A DNA stretch of 64,000 bases from Fibrobacter sp. UWEL (GTDB lineage Bacteria; Fibrobacterota; Fibrobacteria; Fibrobacterales; Fibrobacteraceae): NCBI RefSeq assembly GCF_900142535.1, contig NZ_FRBE01000003.1, forward strand, positions 62,001-126,000. The letters are read 5' to 3'. Below, piece after piece: positions 1 through 7,668 of this stretch. Position 1 is the first letter of the stretch, and each line of letters begins with the position of its first letter. Made by a program: the position numbers and the translations under genes. The notes beneath the pieces were generated by a model. That model had not been told where the DNA came from. It was given only the letters and a program-made list of their open reading frames with translations, and ran no database searches.

Positions 1-486
1 CTTCAGAGGGCTGTCGAAGGAAACGCCGCGCTGACCAATCTGGATCAATTCGCGAATTTCTTCGTTAATTTCCTTACCGCGGGACTGTTCGTGCAATGCC
101 TTACGCACGCGGAGGTGCTGGTTTGCAGGAAGACGAATCAGGTTACCCTGTTCGTTAATGGCGCGGGTAATGTAAGCCTTAATCCACCAAACGCCGTAAG
201 AAATGAACTTCAAACCACGGGTGTGTTCGAAAGATTCAATGGCGCGGACCAGGCCCATAGCGCCTTCACTTACCAGGTCCGGCAGGGGAATGGGACAGCC
301 ACGGTACTGGATGGCTACCTTCAAAACGAAACGCATGTTTGCGGAAATAAGCTTCTTACGTGCAATTTTGTCGCCTTCTTTGGCCTTCTGGAAGAGAATC
401 TGTTCTTCTTCACGGGAAAGAGGTGCAGTGCGACGAATATCTTCAAGGTATCTTTTTAGAGTAGTATCAGTAGAGTCAATATGCAT
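1..486 (-). CDS. RNA polymerase sigma-70 family factor (5' part, cut by window edge)
   Basis: Directs RNA polymerase to promoters. The 162 visible residues begin MHIDSTDTTLKRYLEDI and go straight into region 1.2, so there is no acidic region 1.1, as in Bacteroidetes-type primary sigma factors. Regions 2.1-2.4 are clear: an SANMRFVLKVAIQY core-binding helix, then SYGVWWIKAYITRAI, which contains the residues that read and melt the -10 element. Region 3 starts at LIRLPANQ. Regions 3.2 and 4 lie outside the window. The ATG at 486 is the first codon of the conserved fold, with a long AT-rich region upstream. It could be the primary or a group 2 sigma factor; the missing C-terminus prevents a decision. 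Confidence 0.9.
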   Translation of the reverse strand, partial: MHIDSTDTTLKRYLEDIRRTAPLSREEEQILFQKAKEGDKIARKKLISANMRFVLKVAIQYRGCPIPLPDLVSEGAMGLVRAIESFEHTRGLKFISYGVWWIKAYITRAINEQGNLIRLPANQHLRVRKALHEQSRGKEINEEIRELIQIGQRGVSFDSPLK

Positions 487-716
487 GTTTTGTAAACCTT
501 ACTCTTAATATCGTTTATTTTTAAGCAAGTTGCGTGCCAATTATGTAAAAAAATGGGAAGATAGTGTTAAAATGCGTTTCAATTGTGTTATTTTGTCATT
601 CTATTATTACTAAATGTAGTAAAATTACGTCTTTGTAATGTGTGCGTGACGTTTGTTGTCGTCCTTTTTTACATATGTTGTTCTCATCCTTCAAAATGTG
701 AATGAGAAAGATTTCG

Positions 717-722
717 TATATT
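717..722 (+). promoter_or_regulatory. -10-like TATATT close to the methyltransferase start
   Basis: TATATT ends 9 nt before the ATG at 732, with no Shine-Dalgarno in between. This predicts a leader of only a few nucleotides. The rest of the 487-716 gap is AT-rich and holds no ORF or hairpin I can support. Confidence 0.45.
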
Positions 723-731
723 TTCCTCGCT

Positions 732-1511
732 ATGTCTATCAAAGAACCTGATCAATCTGTTTGGAATCGTTTTTGGAAACGCAAAAATGACATGGAGAAG
801 GTTTATCCTTCCTCCCCGTCGGTATTGCAAACTATTAAGAAGAACTTTAAACTGGAAGGACTGAAGATCCTAGAAGTAGGTGCTGGCACTGGTCGTGATA
901 GTGCTGAACTTGCTCGTCTGGGTGCTGATGTCTACGTTCTTGATTTTGCCGAAAACAGCCTGAAGATTGTGAACTCGCTCCGTCAGAAGGAACAGGTTTT
1001 TGATAACTTGCATTTGGTTCGTGGCGATGCCTTTAAGGCGCCTTTCCCGGACGAGACTTTTGATTTGGTTTTCCATCAGGGACTTGCGGAACATTTCAAG
1101 GATCCTCTGCCTCTGATCAAGGAAAACTATCGTATTCTGAAGCACGGTGGTCATTGCCTTTGCGATGTTCCTCAGACTGTGCATCCCTATACAATTATTA
1201 AGCATATCCTGATTGCTATGGACAAGTGGTTTGCCGGTTGGGAAACCCAGTTTACAATGCCTGAGCTGAAGAAGCTTATGCGCGATGGTGGCTTCAAGTG
1301 TGTTTATACATACGGTGACTGGATGCGGCCTAATCTCTACTATCGCATGCTTCGTGAAGTGTGCTTTAAGATTGGTGTCGAATTGCCGAAGTATCCGCTC
1401 CAGGGAACGGCCTATCAGAAGATGAAGGATAAGATTCTGGATTCTCTTGAGTCGGTTCCGTTGATGCATTATACTCAGCTTTGCATTGGAGTCTTGGGTC
1501 GTAAGCCCTAA
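732..1511 (+). CDS. Class I SAM-dependent methyltransferase
   Basis: Cytosolic methyltransferase of the Methyltransf_11/25 type, 259 aa. Motif I is LEVGAGTGRDSAELA, followed by the acidic post-I strand ADVYVLDFAENSL. A motif near NLHLVRGDAFKAPFPDETF leads to the FHQGLAEHF segment. The frame is open from ATG 702, but 732 is preferred because a TATATT promoter element overlaps the earlier codons. It lies 9 nt before a GT4 glycosyltransferase and two genes before a flippase-like membrane protein, so the substrate is probably a surface glycan or lipid-linked sugar. That role is inferred from context only; the substrate cannot be read from the sequence. Confidence 0.8.
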   Translation: MSIKEPDQSVWNRFWKRKNDMEKVYPSSPSVLQTIKKNFKLEGLKILEVGAGTGRDSAELARLGADVYVLDFAENSLKIVNSLRQKEQVFDNLHLVRGDAFKAPFPDETFDLVFHQGLAEHFKDPLPLIKENYRILKHGGHCLCDVPQTVHPYTIIKHILIAMDKWFAGWETQFTMPELKKLMRDGGFKCVYTYGDWMRPNLYYRMLREVCFKIGVELPKYPLQGTAYQKMKDKILDSLESVPLMHYTQLCIGVLGRKP

Positions 1512-1520
1512 GTTTTAAAC

Positions 1521-2669
1521 TTGAACATACTTGTCGTTAATTATCGTGATCGTTTGCACCCCGCTGCTGGCGGTGCCGAAAAACACTTGCATCGAATTTT
1601 CTCCCTGATTGCCCAGGCGGGTCATCAGGTGGTTCTGTTTACCACTTCCTTCAAGGGGGCTCAGGAACGAGAAGTCGTGGATGGTATTCAAGTTGTCCGC
1701 AAGGGCGGCGACCTGATGTTCCAGCTGAACTGTGCTCTCAATTTGAGAAAGCTGGACAAGGAATTCAATTTTGATGTGGTGGTTGAGGATCTAAACAAGC
1801 TTCCTCTCTTTACCCCGCTGTTCCTGAAAAAGCCTGTGTTGGTGCAAATGCATCACTTGTGGCGAGGCTCAATTTTCCATGAGGCTGCTTTCCCTGTTGC
1901 CTTTGGCGTCTGGTTCTTTGAAAGGATCATTCCTTTCTTCTATCGCAAGCAGGACTTCGTGGTGGTGAGCCCCAGTACCAAACGAGAGCTGTGCGAAATT
2001 GGTATTGATGAAGATCGCGTTGCGGTAATTTATAATGGATCTGACGATTGCGGTACGACTCCCGAAGATGATGTTCAGGTGGAACGACAATCTGGTATTC
2101 CTTATTTCCTTTGGCTTTCTAGAGTCCATAAGTACAAGGGTGTTTGGACGGCGCTGGAAGCCTTTGCTGAATTCGCCAAGAAACATTCTGACGTGAAGTT
2201 GATGGTTGCCGGTGATGGCCCGTTGCTGAAGAAGATTCCTGCTTGGCTTAAACAGCGGAACCTTTCCGATCGCGTGGAGTTGTTGGGTTTTGTTTCCCGA
2301 GAAAGAAAGCGTGAACTTCTGGCTGGGGCGGTTGCCCTTCTGCAGACCAGCTATAAGGAAGGCTGGGGCCTGACTGTGGTGGAAGCTGCTAAGCTTGGCA
2401 CTACCACCATTGCTTGCGACGTTCCTGGCCTTCGTGATAGTGTTCGCAATGGCGAAACGGGCTTGCTGTTCCAGGCGGGTGATGCTCAGGCTTGCGCCTC
2501 TGAGATGGATCGTCTTTATTGTAACGATGACTTGCGCACTCGTCTTGAAGAAGCTGCCAAAAATTATGTGGAAGAATTCCGATGGGATACTGCTGCGGAA
2601 CTGACGACCAATTTGTTGCAGGATCTCGTTATTGAACATCAGGTAAGTGCGGTTGCTGAAGATGAATAG
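1521..2669 (+). CDS. Glycosyltransferase family 4 (GT-B fold)
   Basis: Transfers a sugar from a nucleotide donor, probably to a surface glycan or glycolipid. 382 aa, usual length for GT4. The N-terminal acceptor domain starts with ILVVNYRDRLHPAAGGAEKHL, whose Gly-Gly loop is typical. The C-terminal donor domain shows VAGDGPLLKKIPAW and the EX7E motif within KEGWGLTVVEAAKLG. The start is TTG at 1521, directly before the conserved first strand; no ATG fits as well. The gene overlaps the next one by 8 nt, so the two are probably translationally coupled. Donor and acceptor are not identifiable. Confidence 0.88.
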   Translation: MNILVVNYRDRLHPAAGGAEKHLHRIFSLIAQAGHQVVLFTTSFKGAQEREVVDGIQVVRKGGDLMFQLNCALNLRKLDKEFNFDVVVEDLNKLPLFTPLFLKKPVLVQMHHLWRGSIFHEAAFPVAFGVWFFERIIPFFYRKQDFVVVSPSTKRELCEIGIDEDRVAVIYNGSDDCGTTPEDDVQVERQSGIPYFLWLSRVHKYKGVWTALEAFAEFAKKHSDVKLMVAGDGPLLKKIPAWLKQRNLSDRVELLGFVSRERKRELLAGAVALLQTSYKEGWGLTVVEAAKLGTTTIACDVPGLRDSVRNGETGLLFQAGDAQACASEMDRLYCNDDLRTRLEEAAKNYVEEFRWDTAAELTTNLLQDLVIEHQVSAVAEDE

Positions 2670-3663
2670 CAAGTTGAAATCATTCCTGGTGTTCTGCCTG
2701 AAATTGCTGATTACGTTGGTGCCTGCGTACTTTGTGTACCGCAATATTGTGCTGGCACCGGATTGGAACATAGAGGACTTGTACGACCTGTTCACCATGA
2801 ACAGCGTGACTCCGCTGGTACTTGCCATTGCCTGTCTTGGCTTGTCCAATTTTACCGCATGCCTTCAGTGGAAGCTTCTTCTGGAAAAGCAGGATATTCA
2901 TCTGGGTTATGCCCGACTCCTGAAGTTGTACTATGTCGGGTTGTTCTTCAATAACTTCATGCCAGGCAATGTCGGCGGTGACGCAAAGAAGGTTTACGAT
3001 ATTCGCATGCAGGGCGGACAGGATACGGTGGGCGCAGGCCTTACGGCTACCTTCTTTGATCGCCTGTTTGGACTGCATTTTATTACTTTGTTTGCGCTTG
3101 CTGTGGGCCTCCTGTTCTTTATGTACGATCCTGAACAGCGTGCCTTCATGTGGCCCTCCCTGTGGATTTGTCTGGGCTTTTGCGCCTTGTTTGCTTCTTT
3201 GTTCAGCCGTCGTCTTGGGAGTCTTCTTTGCAAGTTGATGACGAAGTTTTTGCCTGCGAAGATTAGCGAACGCTTGACTCATATGTTCAAGCGATTCCAG
3301 CAGTTCCGTTCCGTGAAACTGTGGGTATCCATCAGTATCCTGTCTGCGATTACCCAATCCTTAAGAATTTTTGTGCATTACTTCTGTGGAATTGCTGTGG
3401 GTGTGGATCTTTCCATGTCCTGGTATTTCTACTATATCCCGCTGGTGGCTATTGTGAGCGCTCTGCCCATTTCCATTGGCGGCTTTGGCCCCCGCGAACT
3501 CCTGGCTCAGTCCCTCTTTGCCCGAGCCGGTGTGGCAAATTTGCCCTCGGTGGTGATCCAGCTTTTGGCTTACCTGGTGAGCCTTATATTGAGCCTTGTT
3601 GGCGCCTTCCTGTTCTTGTTGGGAGGGGAAGGGCCTAAGGCTAAGACTGCAAGCGAAAAGTAA
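2662..3663 (+). CDS. Lysylphosphatidylglycerol synthase TM-domain (UPF0104/AglD-like) membrane protein
   Basis: Polytopic inner-membrane protein, 333 aa, with about eight hydrophobic segments and the family motifs NNFMPGNVGGDAKKVYDI and PISIGGFGPRELLAQ. These match the LPG_synthase_TM family, which includes MprF flippase domains and archaeal AglD. It lacks the soluble MprF synthase domain, so it is more likely a flippase-like or glycan-related protein than a lysyltransferase. ATG 2662 overlaps the end of the glycosyltransferase; the in-frame GTG at 2647 is possible but less likely. The operon context suggests assembly or export of a lipid-linked glycan (inference). Confidence 0.8.
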   Translation: MNSKLKSFLVFCLKLLITLVPAYFVYRNIVLAPDWNIEDLYDLFTMNSVTPLVLAIACLGLSNFTACLQWKLLLEKQDIHLGYARLLKLYYVGLFFNNFMPGNVGGDAKKVYDIRMQGGQDTVGAGLTATFFDRLFGLHFITLFALAVGLLFFMYDPEQRAFMWPSLWICLGFCALFASLFSRRLGSLLCKLMTKFLPAKISERLTHMFKRFQQFRSVKLWVSISILSAITQSLRIFVHYFCGIAVGVDLSMSWYFYYIPLVAIVSALPISIGGFGPRELLAQSLFARAGVANLPSVVIQLLAYLVSLILSLVGAFLFLLGGEGPKAKTASEK

Positions 3664-3731
3664 TTCGCTTTTGATAGATGGAGAGGTTCTGCACCGCTAT
3701 GGGGAATGAACCTTAACTGAATCGAGGAAAT

Positions 3732-5927
3732 ATGGATGCAGAAAGCATCCTCTCTGGACTGAATGGTGACCAGAGGGCGGCCGTGTTGCATGACCATGAC
3801 AAAGGAGCTCAGCTTTTAATTCTTGCTGGTGCGGGTTCCGGAAAAACTTCCGTGCTTACCAAACGAATCCAATACCGAATTTTATGCGGGGTGCAGCCGG
3901 AAAAGATTTTAGCCCTGACGTTTACGGCAAAAGCGGCGGCAGAAATGCGGGAACGAGTGCAGAAACTTTTTCCCAATGCTGGGGTTCGGCTTTGCACGTT
4001 CCATTCGTTGGCGCTACACATCCTGAAGAGCGATGTCCCCTGCGATTTGTCAAAATCACAGACGGGTTTTATTCCTGCGTACCAATTATTGGGCTTTGAA
4101 AAAATGCCGTCCCCTACGGAATCTTCGGACCGTGACTTTCTGCAGCAAATCAAGAAGACCAGACTGAAACCGGGAAGTCTGCTTCGTGAAAATCTCTTTT
4201 CCGATGGTTTGCCTAGAAAAGTGATTTCGAGAATAAAACCGTTGCAGCAGGAAGTGTTACGGTCGGGGAAGGTGGTCTTTGAGGACTTGATTTATTTGAC
4301 CATCAAGTTGTTAGAGACGAACGAGGTTGCCGCCTGTTATTTTAGAGAACAGTGGGCTGAAATTCTGGTGGATGAATATCAGGATATTAATCCGTCCCAG
4401 TACCGCATGGTGAAAAATCTTTTGGGAGATCGGAAGTCCCTTTTTGTGGTAGGGGATGATGACCAGGCAATTTATGGTTTTCGCGGGGCGGACATCGGAA
4501 ACATCAACCGCTTCCGGGATGATTTCAAGGACAGTACCTTGATCCGTCTGGAATGGAATTATAGGTCCGTGCCTAACGTGTTGCACTTGGCCAATGACAT
4601 TTTCAAGAATAAACCCATCCACCTTCAGAAAGTACTGCGGGCTGGCAATCCTAGGGGCTCCGGCGGTAATCCCCTTTATACGGAAAACCGCAAGCCGGAA
4701 GTCTGGGTGTCGGACAATCCCGTGGAGGAAATCCAGCGGGTGGTGGCTTCTATCAAGGAACTGCGTATGGGCTACGACCTGCAATGGAAAAACTTCGCCA
4801 TTCTGGTTCGGTACAACCGGCAGCGTCTCTATTATGAGGAGGCCCTTCGAGATTACAACATCCCGGTCTGTGGGGACGTGGTGGACGTAGGGGACCAGGG
4901 GGAGGTTACGGTCGAAGACGGAATCCATGTGGAGACGGTTCATGCTTCTAAGGGATTGCAGTATGCGGTGGTCTATTATGCAGGTCTTGCTGAAGATTTA
5001 ACGCCAGGGGAATGTACGGGAAATCGCAAACAGCGTTTAAAGCAGCTGGATGAAGAACGTAGGCTGTATTATGTAGGCGTCACTCGAGCGGAGGCCTATC
5101 TGATTTTATTATATTGCAAGAAAAGATTTTGGAAAGGCCGCCTTCGAAAGTATAGGCGCTCCCGCTTTTTGCCAAAACCGCAACCTGAGACGGAAATTGT
5201 TATGCCAATGATCCTTTTTAGAATTTGGGCAATCCTTACGGTGTTCGGATTTATGTTCGTTCAGATTTGTAAGGTCCCTTATGTACTGATTCGTTATGGA
5301 AAGAATTCTAATGTCTGGGTAGATAAGAAGATTCAGGAATTTGGCCGCTACACCATGAACCGACTCCGTATCGACTTGACCATCGATGACCAGGCGAAGC
5401 TTGGCGCCGTGGACTGGAATCGTCCTGTATTTGTTATTGGTAATCATGGCTCCTTCCTGGATATTCCTATTGCATTCCTTGCTATCCAGAAGACCATTGG
5501 CTTTGTGGCTAAGAAAACCTTGGGCCGCATTCCTTTCCTTCATTTCTGGATGGTTCGTATTGGCTGCGTCCTGATTAACCGTACCAGCGGTAACGCCGCT
5601 GTTGCTATCCGTAAGGCCATTGCGGAACGCGGTCAGGGTGCTCGCATCTTTATCTTCCCGGAAGGTCATCGCAGTAAGGATGGCAAGCTGGGTCCCTTCA
5701 AGAGTGGCGCTTTCCGATTCGCTGCTGAAAACGATGGCATTATCCTCCCGCTGGTCATCCGCGGTTCCGGTGCTACCTGGGAACAGCGCAAGAGCTCCAA
5801 GCGTTGCAAGGTTTCCGTCCAGATTCTGGACCCGGTGGACGTGGGCGCTATGAAGAAGAATGAATCCTTCGATCTTAAGAAGGATGTGATGTTTGCTCTC
5901 CGCGATAAGATGAGTGCTGCGTTATGA
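3732..5927 (+). CDS. UvrD-like helicase lacking 2B, fused in frame to a PlsC acyltransferase
   Basis: A 731-codon ORF holding two unrelated enzymes. Residues 1-485 are an SF1A helicase: Walker A near 33-39 (AGAGSGKT), DEYQD near 213, the VVGDDDQAIYGFRG motif near 240, NYRS near 277, VHASKGLQ near 402 and YYVGVTRAEA near 446. Only about 50 residues separate the post-NYRS region from motif V, so the 2B subdomain of Rep, PcrA and UvrD is almost absent. Residues 491-731 form a 1-acylglycerol-3-phosphate acyltransferase with NHGSFLD (HX4D, His572) and FPEGHRS. ATG codons at 5202 and 5208 could start plsC alone. A one-base change in nearby T5 or A4 runs would give two genes. The SD is AGGAA before 3732, and the end overlaps murI by ATGA. 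Confidence 0.8.
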   Translation: MDAESILSGLNGDQRAAVLHDHDKGAQLLILAGAGSGKTSVLTKRIQYRILCGVQPEKILALTFTAKAAAEMRERVQKLFPNAGVRLCTFHSLALHILKSDVPCDLSKSQTGFIPAYQLLGFEKMPSPTESSDRDFLQQIKKTRLKPGSLLRENLFSDGLPRKVISRIKPLQQEVLRSGKVVFEDLIYLTIKLLETNEVAACYFREQWAEILVDEYQDINPSQYRMVKNLLGDRKSLFVVGDDDQAIYGFRGADIGNINRFRDDFKDSTLIRLEWNYRSVPNVLHLANDIFKNKPIHLQKVLRAGNPRGSGGNPLYTENRKPEVWVSDNPVEEIQRVVASIKELRMGYDLQWKNFAILVRYNRQRLYYEEALRDYNIPVCGDVVDVGDQGEVTVEDGIHVETVHASKGLQYAVVYYAGLAEDLTPGECTGNRKQRLKQLDEERRLYYVGVTRAEAYLILLYCKKRFWKGRLRKYRRSRFLPKPQPETEIVMPMILFRIWAILTVFGFMFVQICKVPYVLIRYGKNSNVWVDKKIQEFGRYTMNRLRIDLTIDDQAKLGAVDWNRPVFVIGNHGSFLDIPIAFLAIQKTIGFVAKKTLGRIPFLHFWMVRIGCVLINRTSGNAAVAIRKAIAERGQGARIFIFPEGHRSKDGKLGPFKSGAFRFAAENDGIILPLVIRGSGATWEQRKSSKRCKVSVQILDPVDVGAMKKNESFDLKKDVMFALRDKMSAAL

Positions 5928-6733
5928 TCGGCGTATTCGATTCCGGCTTTGGTGGATTGACGATCCTGAGGGACCTACAGAAGGCCCTGCCGGAATACGA
6001 CTACCTGTATTTGGGCGATAACGCCCGTGCGCCCTATGGTTCCCGTAGCTTCGAGACTATTTACCGCTATACGTTGCAGGCCGTTCGCGAATTGTTCAGC
6101 AGGGGCTGCCCTCTGGTGATTCTTGCCTGCAATACGGCGTCCGCCCGAGCTCTCAGAAGCATCCAGCAGGATGTACTACCTTTTGAATTCCCGGACCGTC
6201 GAGTGCTGGGCATTATTCGTCCAACGGCAGAAGAGGCTGGCAGTTTTAGCCAGACAGGACATATCGGGATTTTCGCTACGGCGGGAACGGTGTCCTCCGG
6301 AAGCTACACCATTGAAATCAACCGCTTCTTCCCGGATTTGAAAGTCACCCAGCACGCTTGCCCCATGTGGGTTCCTCTGGTGGAATACGGGGAGAAAGGT
6401 ACGGAAGGGGCTCAGTTCTTCGTCCAGAAGGAGGTGAACGCCCTTATGCGGGAAGATCCTGAAATAGATGCTGTCCTTCTGGCTTGCACTCATTACCCCC
6501 TGCTGGAAGCGGAAATCCGGAAGGCTCTGCCTGCGGGAGTCCGCCCTGTATTTCAGGGGGACATCGTAGCTCACAAGACTGCGGACTACTTGAAGCGCCA
6601 TCCAGAAATTGAAAGCCGCCTTACCAAGACTGGAAAAACCAGTTATTTGACCACAGATACCGCGAAATTCTTTGAAAAAGGGGCAAAACTCTTTGGAATG
6701 AGTGATATTTGTGCGGAGTCGTTGACTTTTTAG
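5924..6733 (+). CDS. murI: Glutamate racemase
   Basis: Converts L- to D-glutamate for peptidoglycan in the cytosol. 269 aa, normal length. It opens with IGVFDSGFGGLTIL, and both catalytic cysteines are present in the expected settings, LACNTASA and LLACTHYPLL. Its ATG overlaps the stop of the preceding acyltransferase ORF by 4 nt (ATGA), the classic arrangement for translational coupling. No terminator follows directly; a new promoter and leader for the next gene begin inside its last codons. Confidence 0.95.
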   Translation: MIGVFDSGFGGLTILRDLQKALPEYDYLYLGDNARAPYGSRSFETIYRYTLQAVRELFSRGCPLVILACNTASARALRSIQQDVLPFEFPDRRVLGIIRPTAEEAGSFSQTGHIGIFATAGTVSSGSYTIEINRFFPDLKVTQHACPMWVPLVEYGEKGTEGAQFFVQKEVNALMREDPEIDAVLLACTHYPLLEAEIRKALPAGVRPVFQGDIVAHKTADYLKRHPEIESRLTKTGKTSYLTTDTAKFFEKGAKLFGMSDICAESLTF

Positions 6734-6750
6734 CAAGTAAATTGTATCTT
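6722..6750 (+). promoter_or_regulatory. Candidate promoter at the end of murI
   Basis: TTGACT at 6722-6727 and TATCTT at 6745-6750 are separated by 17 bp. Initiation near 6757 would give a leader of about 116 nt before the ATG at 6873. Confidence 0.45.
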
Positions 6751-6764
6751 GCATGTAGTAAATC

Positions 6765-6831
6765 GACGGACCGATTTTTCGGCCCGCTTGTGGAGTATTA
6801 TAAAAAGGGGCTACTCCGAACGTCAGTTCGG
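6765..6831 (+). promoter_or_regulatory. Structured 5' leader with competing hairpins
   Basis: Three hairpins are readable: CCGA/TCGG around a T-rich loop (6771-6783), GGAGTA (6792-6797) pairing with TACTCC (6812-6817), and CCGAAC/GTTCGG with a 4-nt loop (6816-6831). The last two share 6816-6817 and so cannot both form fully. There is no long T run, so this is not a plain terminator. It matches no riboswitch class I recognise. Confidence 0.35.
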
Positions 6832-6872
6832 GGCGGTCTAAGTTTAACCTTATTGATTGGAAAGTAAATAAG

Positions 6873-7511
6873 ATGCCGAAAACTCAGATTAACCTTGATG
6901 GTTGGCAGGACTACCGCGGTAACGCTGCTGGTTCCCTGCTCTATGTCGAAACCAGCCACACTTCCGAAGTGCCGGTTCGCGACCAGCTGAACGAAAATGG
7001 TAAGGGCTTTCTTTATGAACCGAACTATGAGACCAGCACCTATGGTCTGATGAGCTGCTACAACGTGAAGGCTGTGAACGCCATCCTCAAGGCAAAGAGC
7101 CGTTACATCCTGTTTGGTACTCGCTACGAAGGTCTCAGCGATTCTGAAATGCGCAACAAGTACCTCATCATGGGTTACATGCGTATCGATAAGATCAAGG
7201 ACGTCCGTACCCGTCACATCCAGCGCTACATGGCTAATCCTGAACTGGAAGAACCGGAATGCATGCAGATGGAACACAACTGGGCTGTCTATGGTCCCAT
7301 GCGTTTCGTCTCCATGAACGACTCCTTCGTTGTCACCGACGAAATCCTCAAGGAATGGGGCTATCGCGGTCATGCTTCTCGCCAGCTGAAGGCTGTGTTC
7401 AAGAAGGAACACCTGGAACAGATCATTAAGTATCTGGACGAAAAGGAAGACATGATCGACGAATACATCGCTACCGTCGACGAATATAAGGAAGCTCTGG
7501 AAGAAGGGTAG
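6873..7511 (+). CDS. Unknown conserved-looking soluble protein, likely well expressed
   Basis: 212 aa, not recognised with confidence. No signal peptide or membrane segment is visible. The middle, RYILFGTRYEG followed by NKYLIMGYMRIDKI, faintly recalls PUA-like (EVE/ASCH-type) folds, but that is only an impression. The C-terminus from about residue 170 is highly charged and helical, probably coiled. Codon choice is strongly biased (CTG, GGT, CGT, AAC, AAG, GAA), like argG and HU in this window, suggesting high expression. It has its own long structured leader and a strong terminator, so it is probably monocistronic. The only upstream purine-rich element is a weak GGAAAG. Confidence 0.75.
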   Translation: MPKTQINLDGWQDYRGNAAGSLLYVETSHTSEVPVRDQLNENGKGFLYEPNYETSTYGLMSCYNVKAVNAILKAKSRYILFGTRYEGLSDSEMRNKYLIMGYMRIDKIKDVRTRHIQRYMANPELEEPECMQMEHNWAVYGPMRFVSMNDSFVVTDEILKEWGYRGHASRQLKAVFKKEHLEQIIKYLDEKEDMIDEYIATVDEYKEALEEG

Positions 7512-7538
7512 GTCGCCTCCATCCATCGCTAGGGAATA

Positions 7539-7575
7539 GAACTGCCGCTGGACCTCCAGTGGCGGTTCTTTTTTT
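7539..7575 (+). terminator. Rho-independent terminator
   Basis: A 13-bp stem (7539-7551 with 7556-7568, two G-U pairs) with a 4-nt loop is followed by a T run to 7575. It terminates the unknown gene ending at 7511. Confidence 0.9.
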
Positions 7576-7591
7576 GATGTAGGGAGCGGAT

Positions 7592-7630
7592 TGAAAACAA
7601 GAAACCCCGCGGTTTAATCCGCGGGGTCTC
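7592..7630 (-). terminator. Rho-independent terminator of the carboxyltransferase gene
   Basis: A perfect stem, ACCCCGCGG with its complement across a 6-nt loop (7604-7627). On the minus strand it runs into TTTCTTGTTTTC. Confidence 0.85.
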
Positions 7631-7668
7631 TTTGCATTGTCATTCTCGCGAAAGCGAGAATCTAGCTG

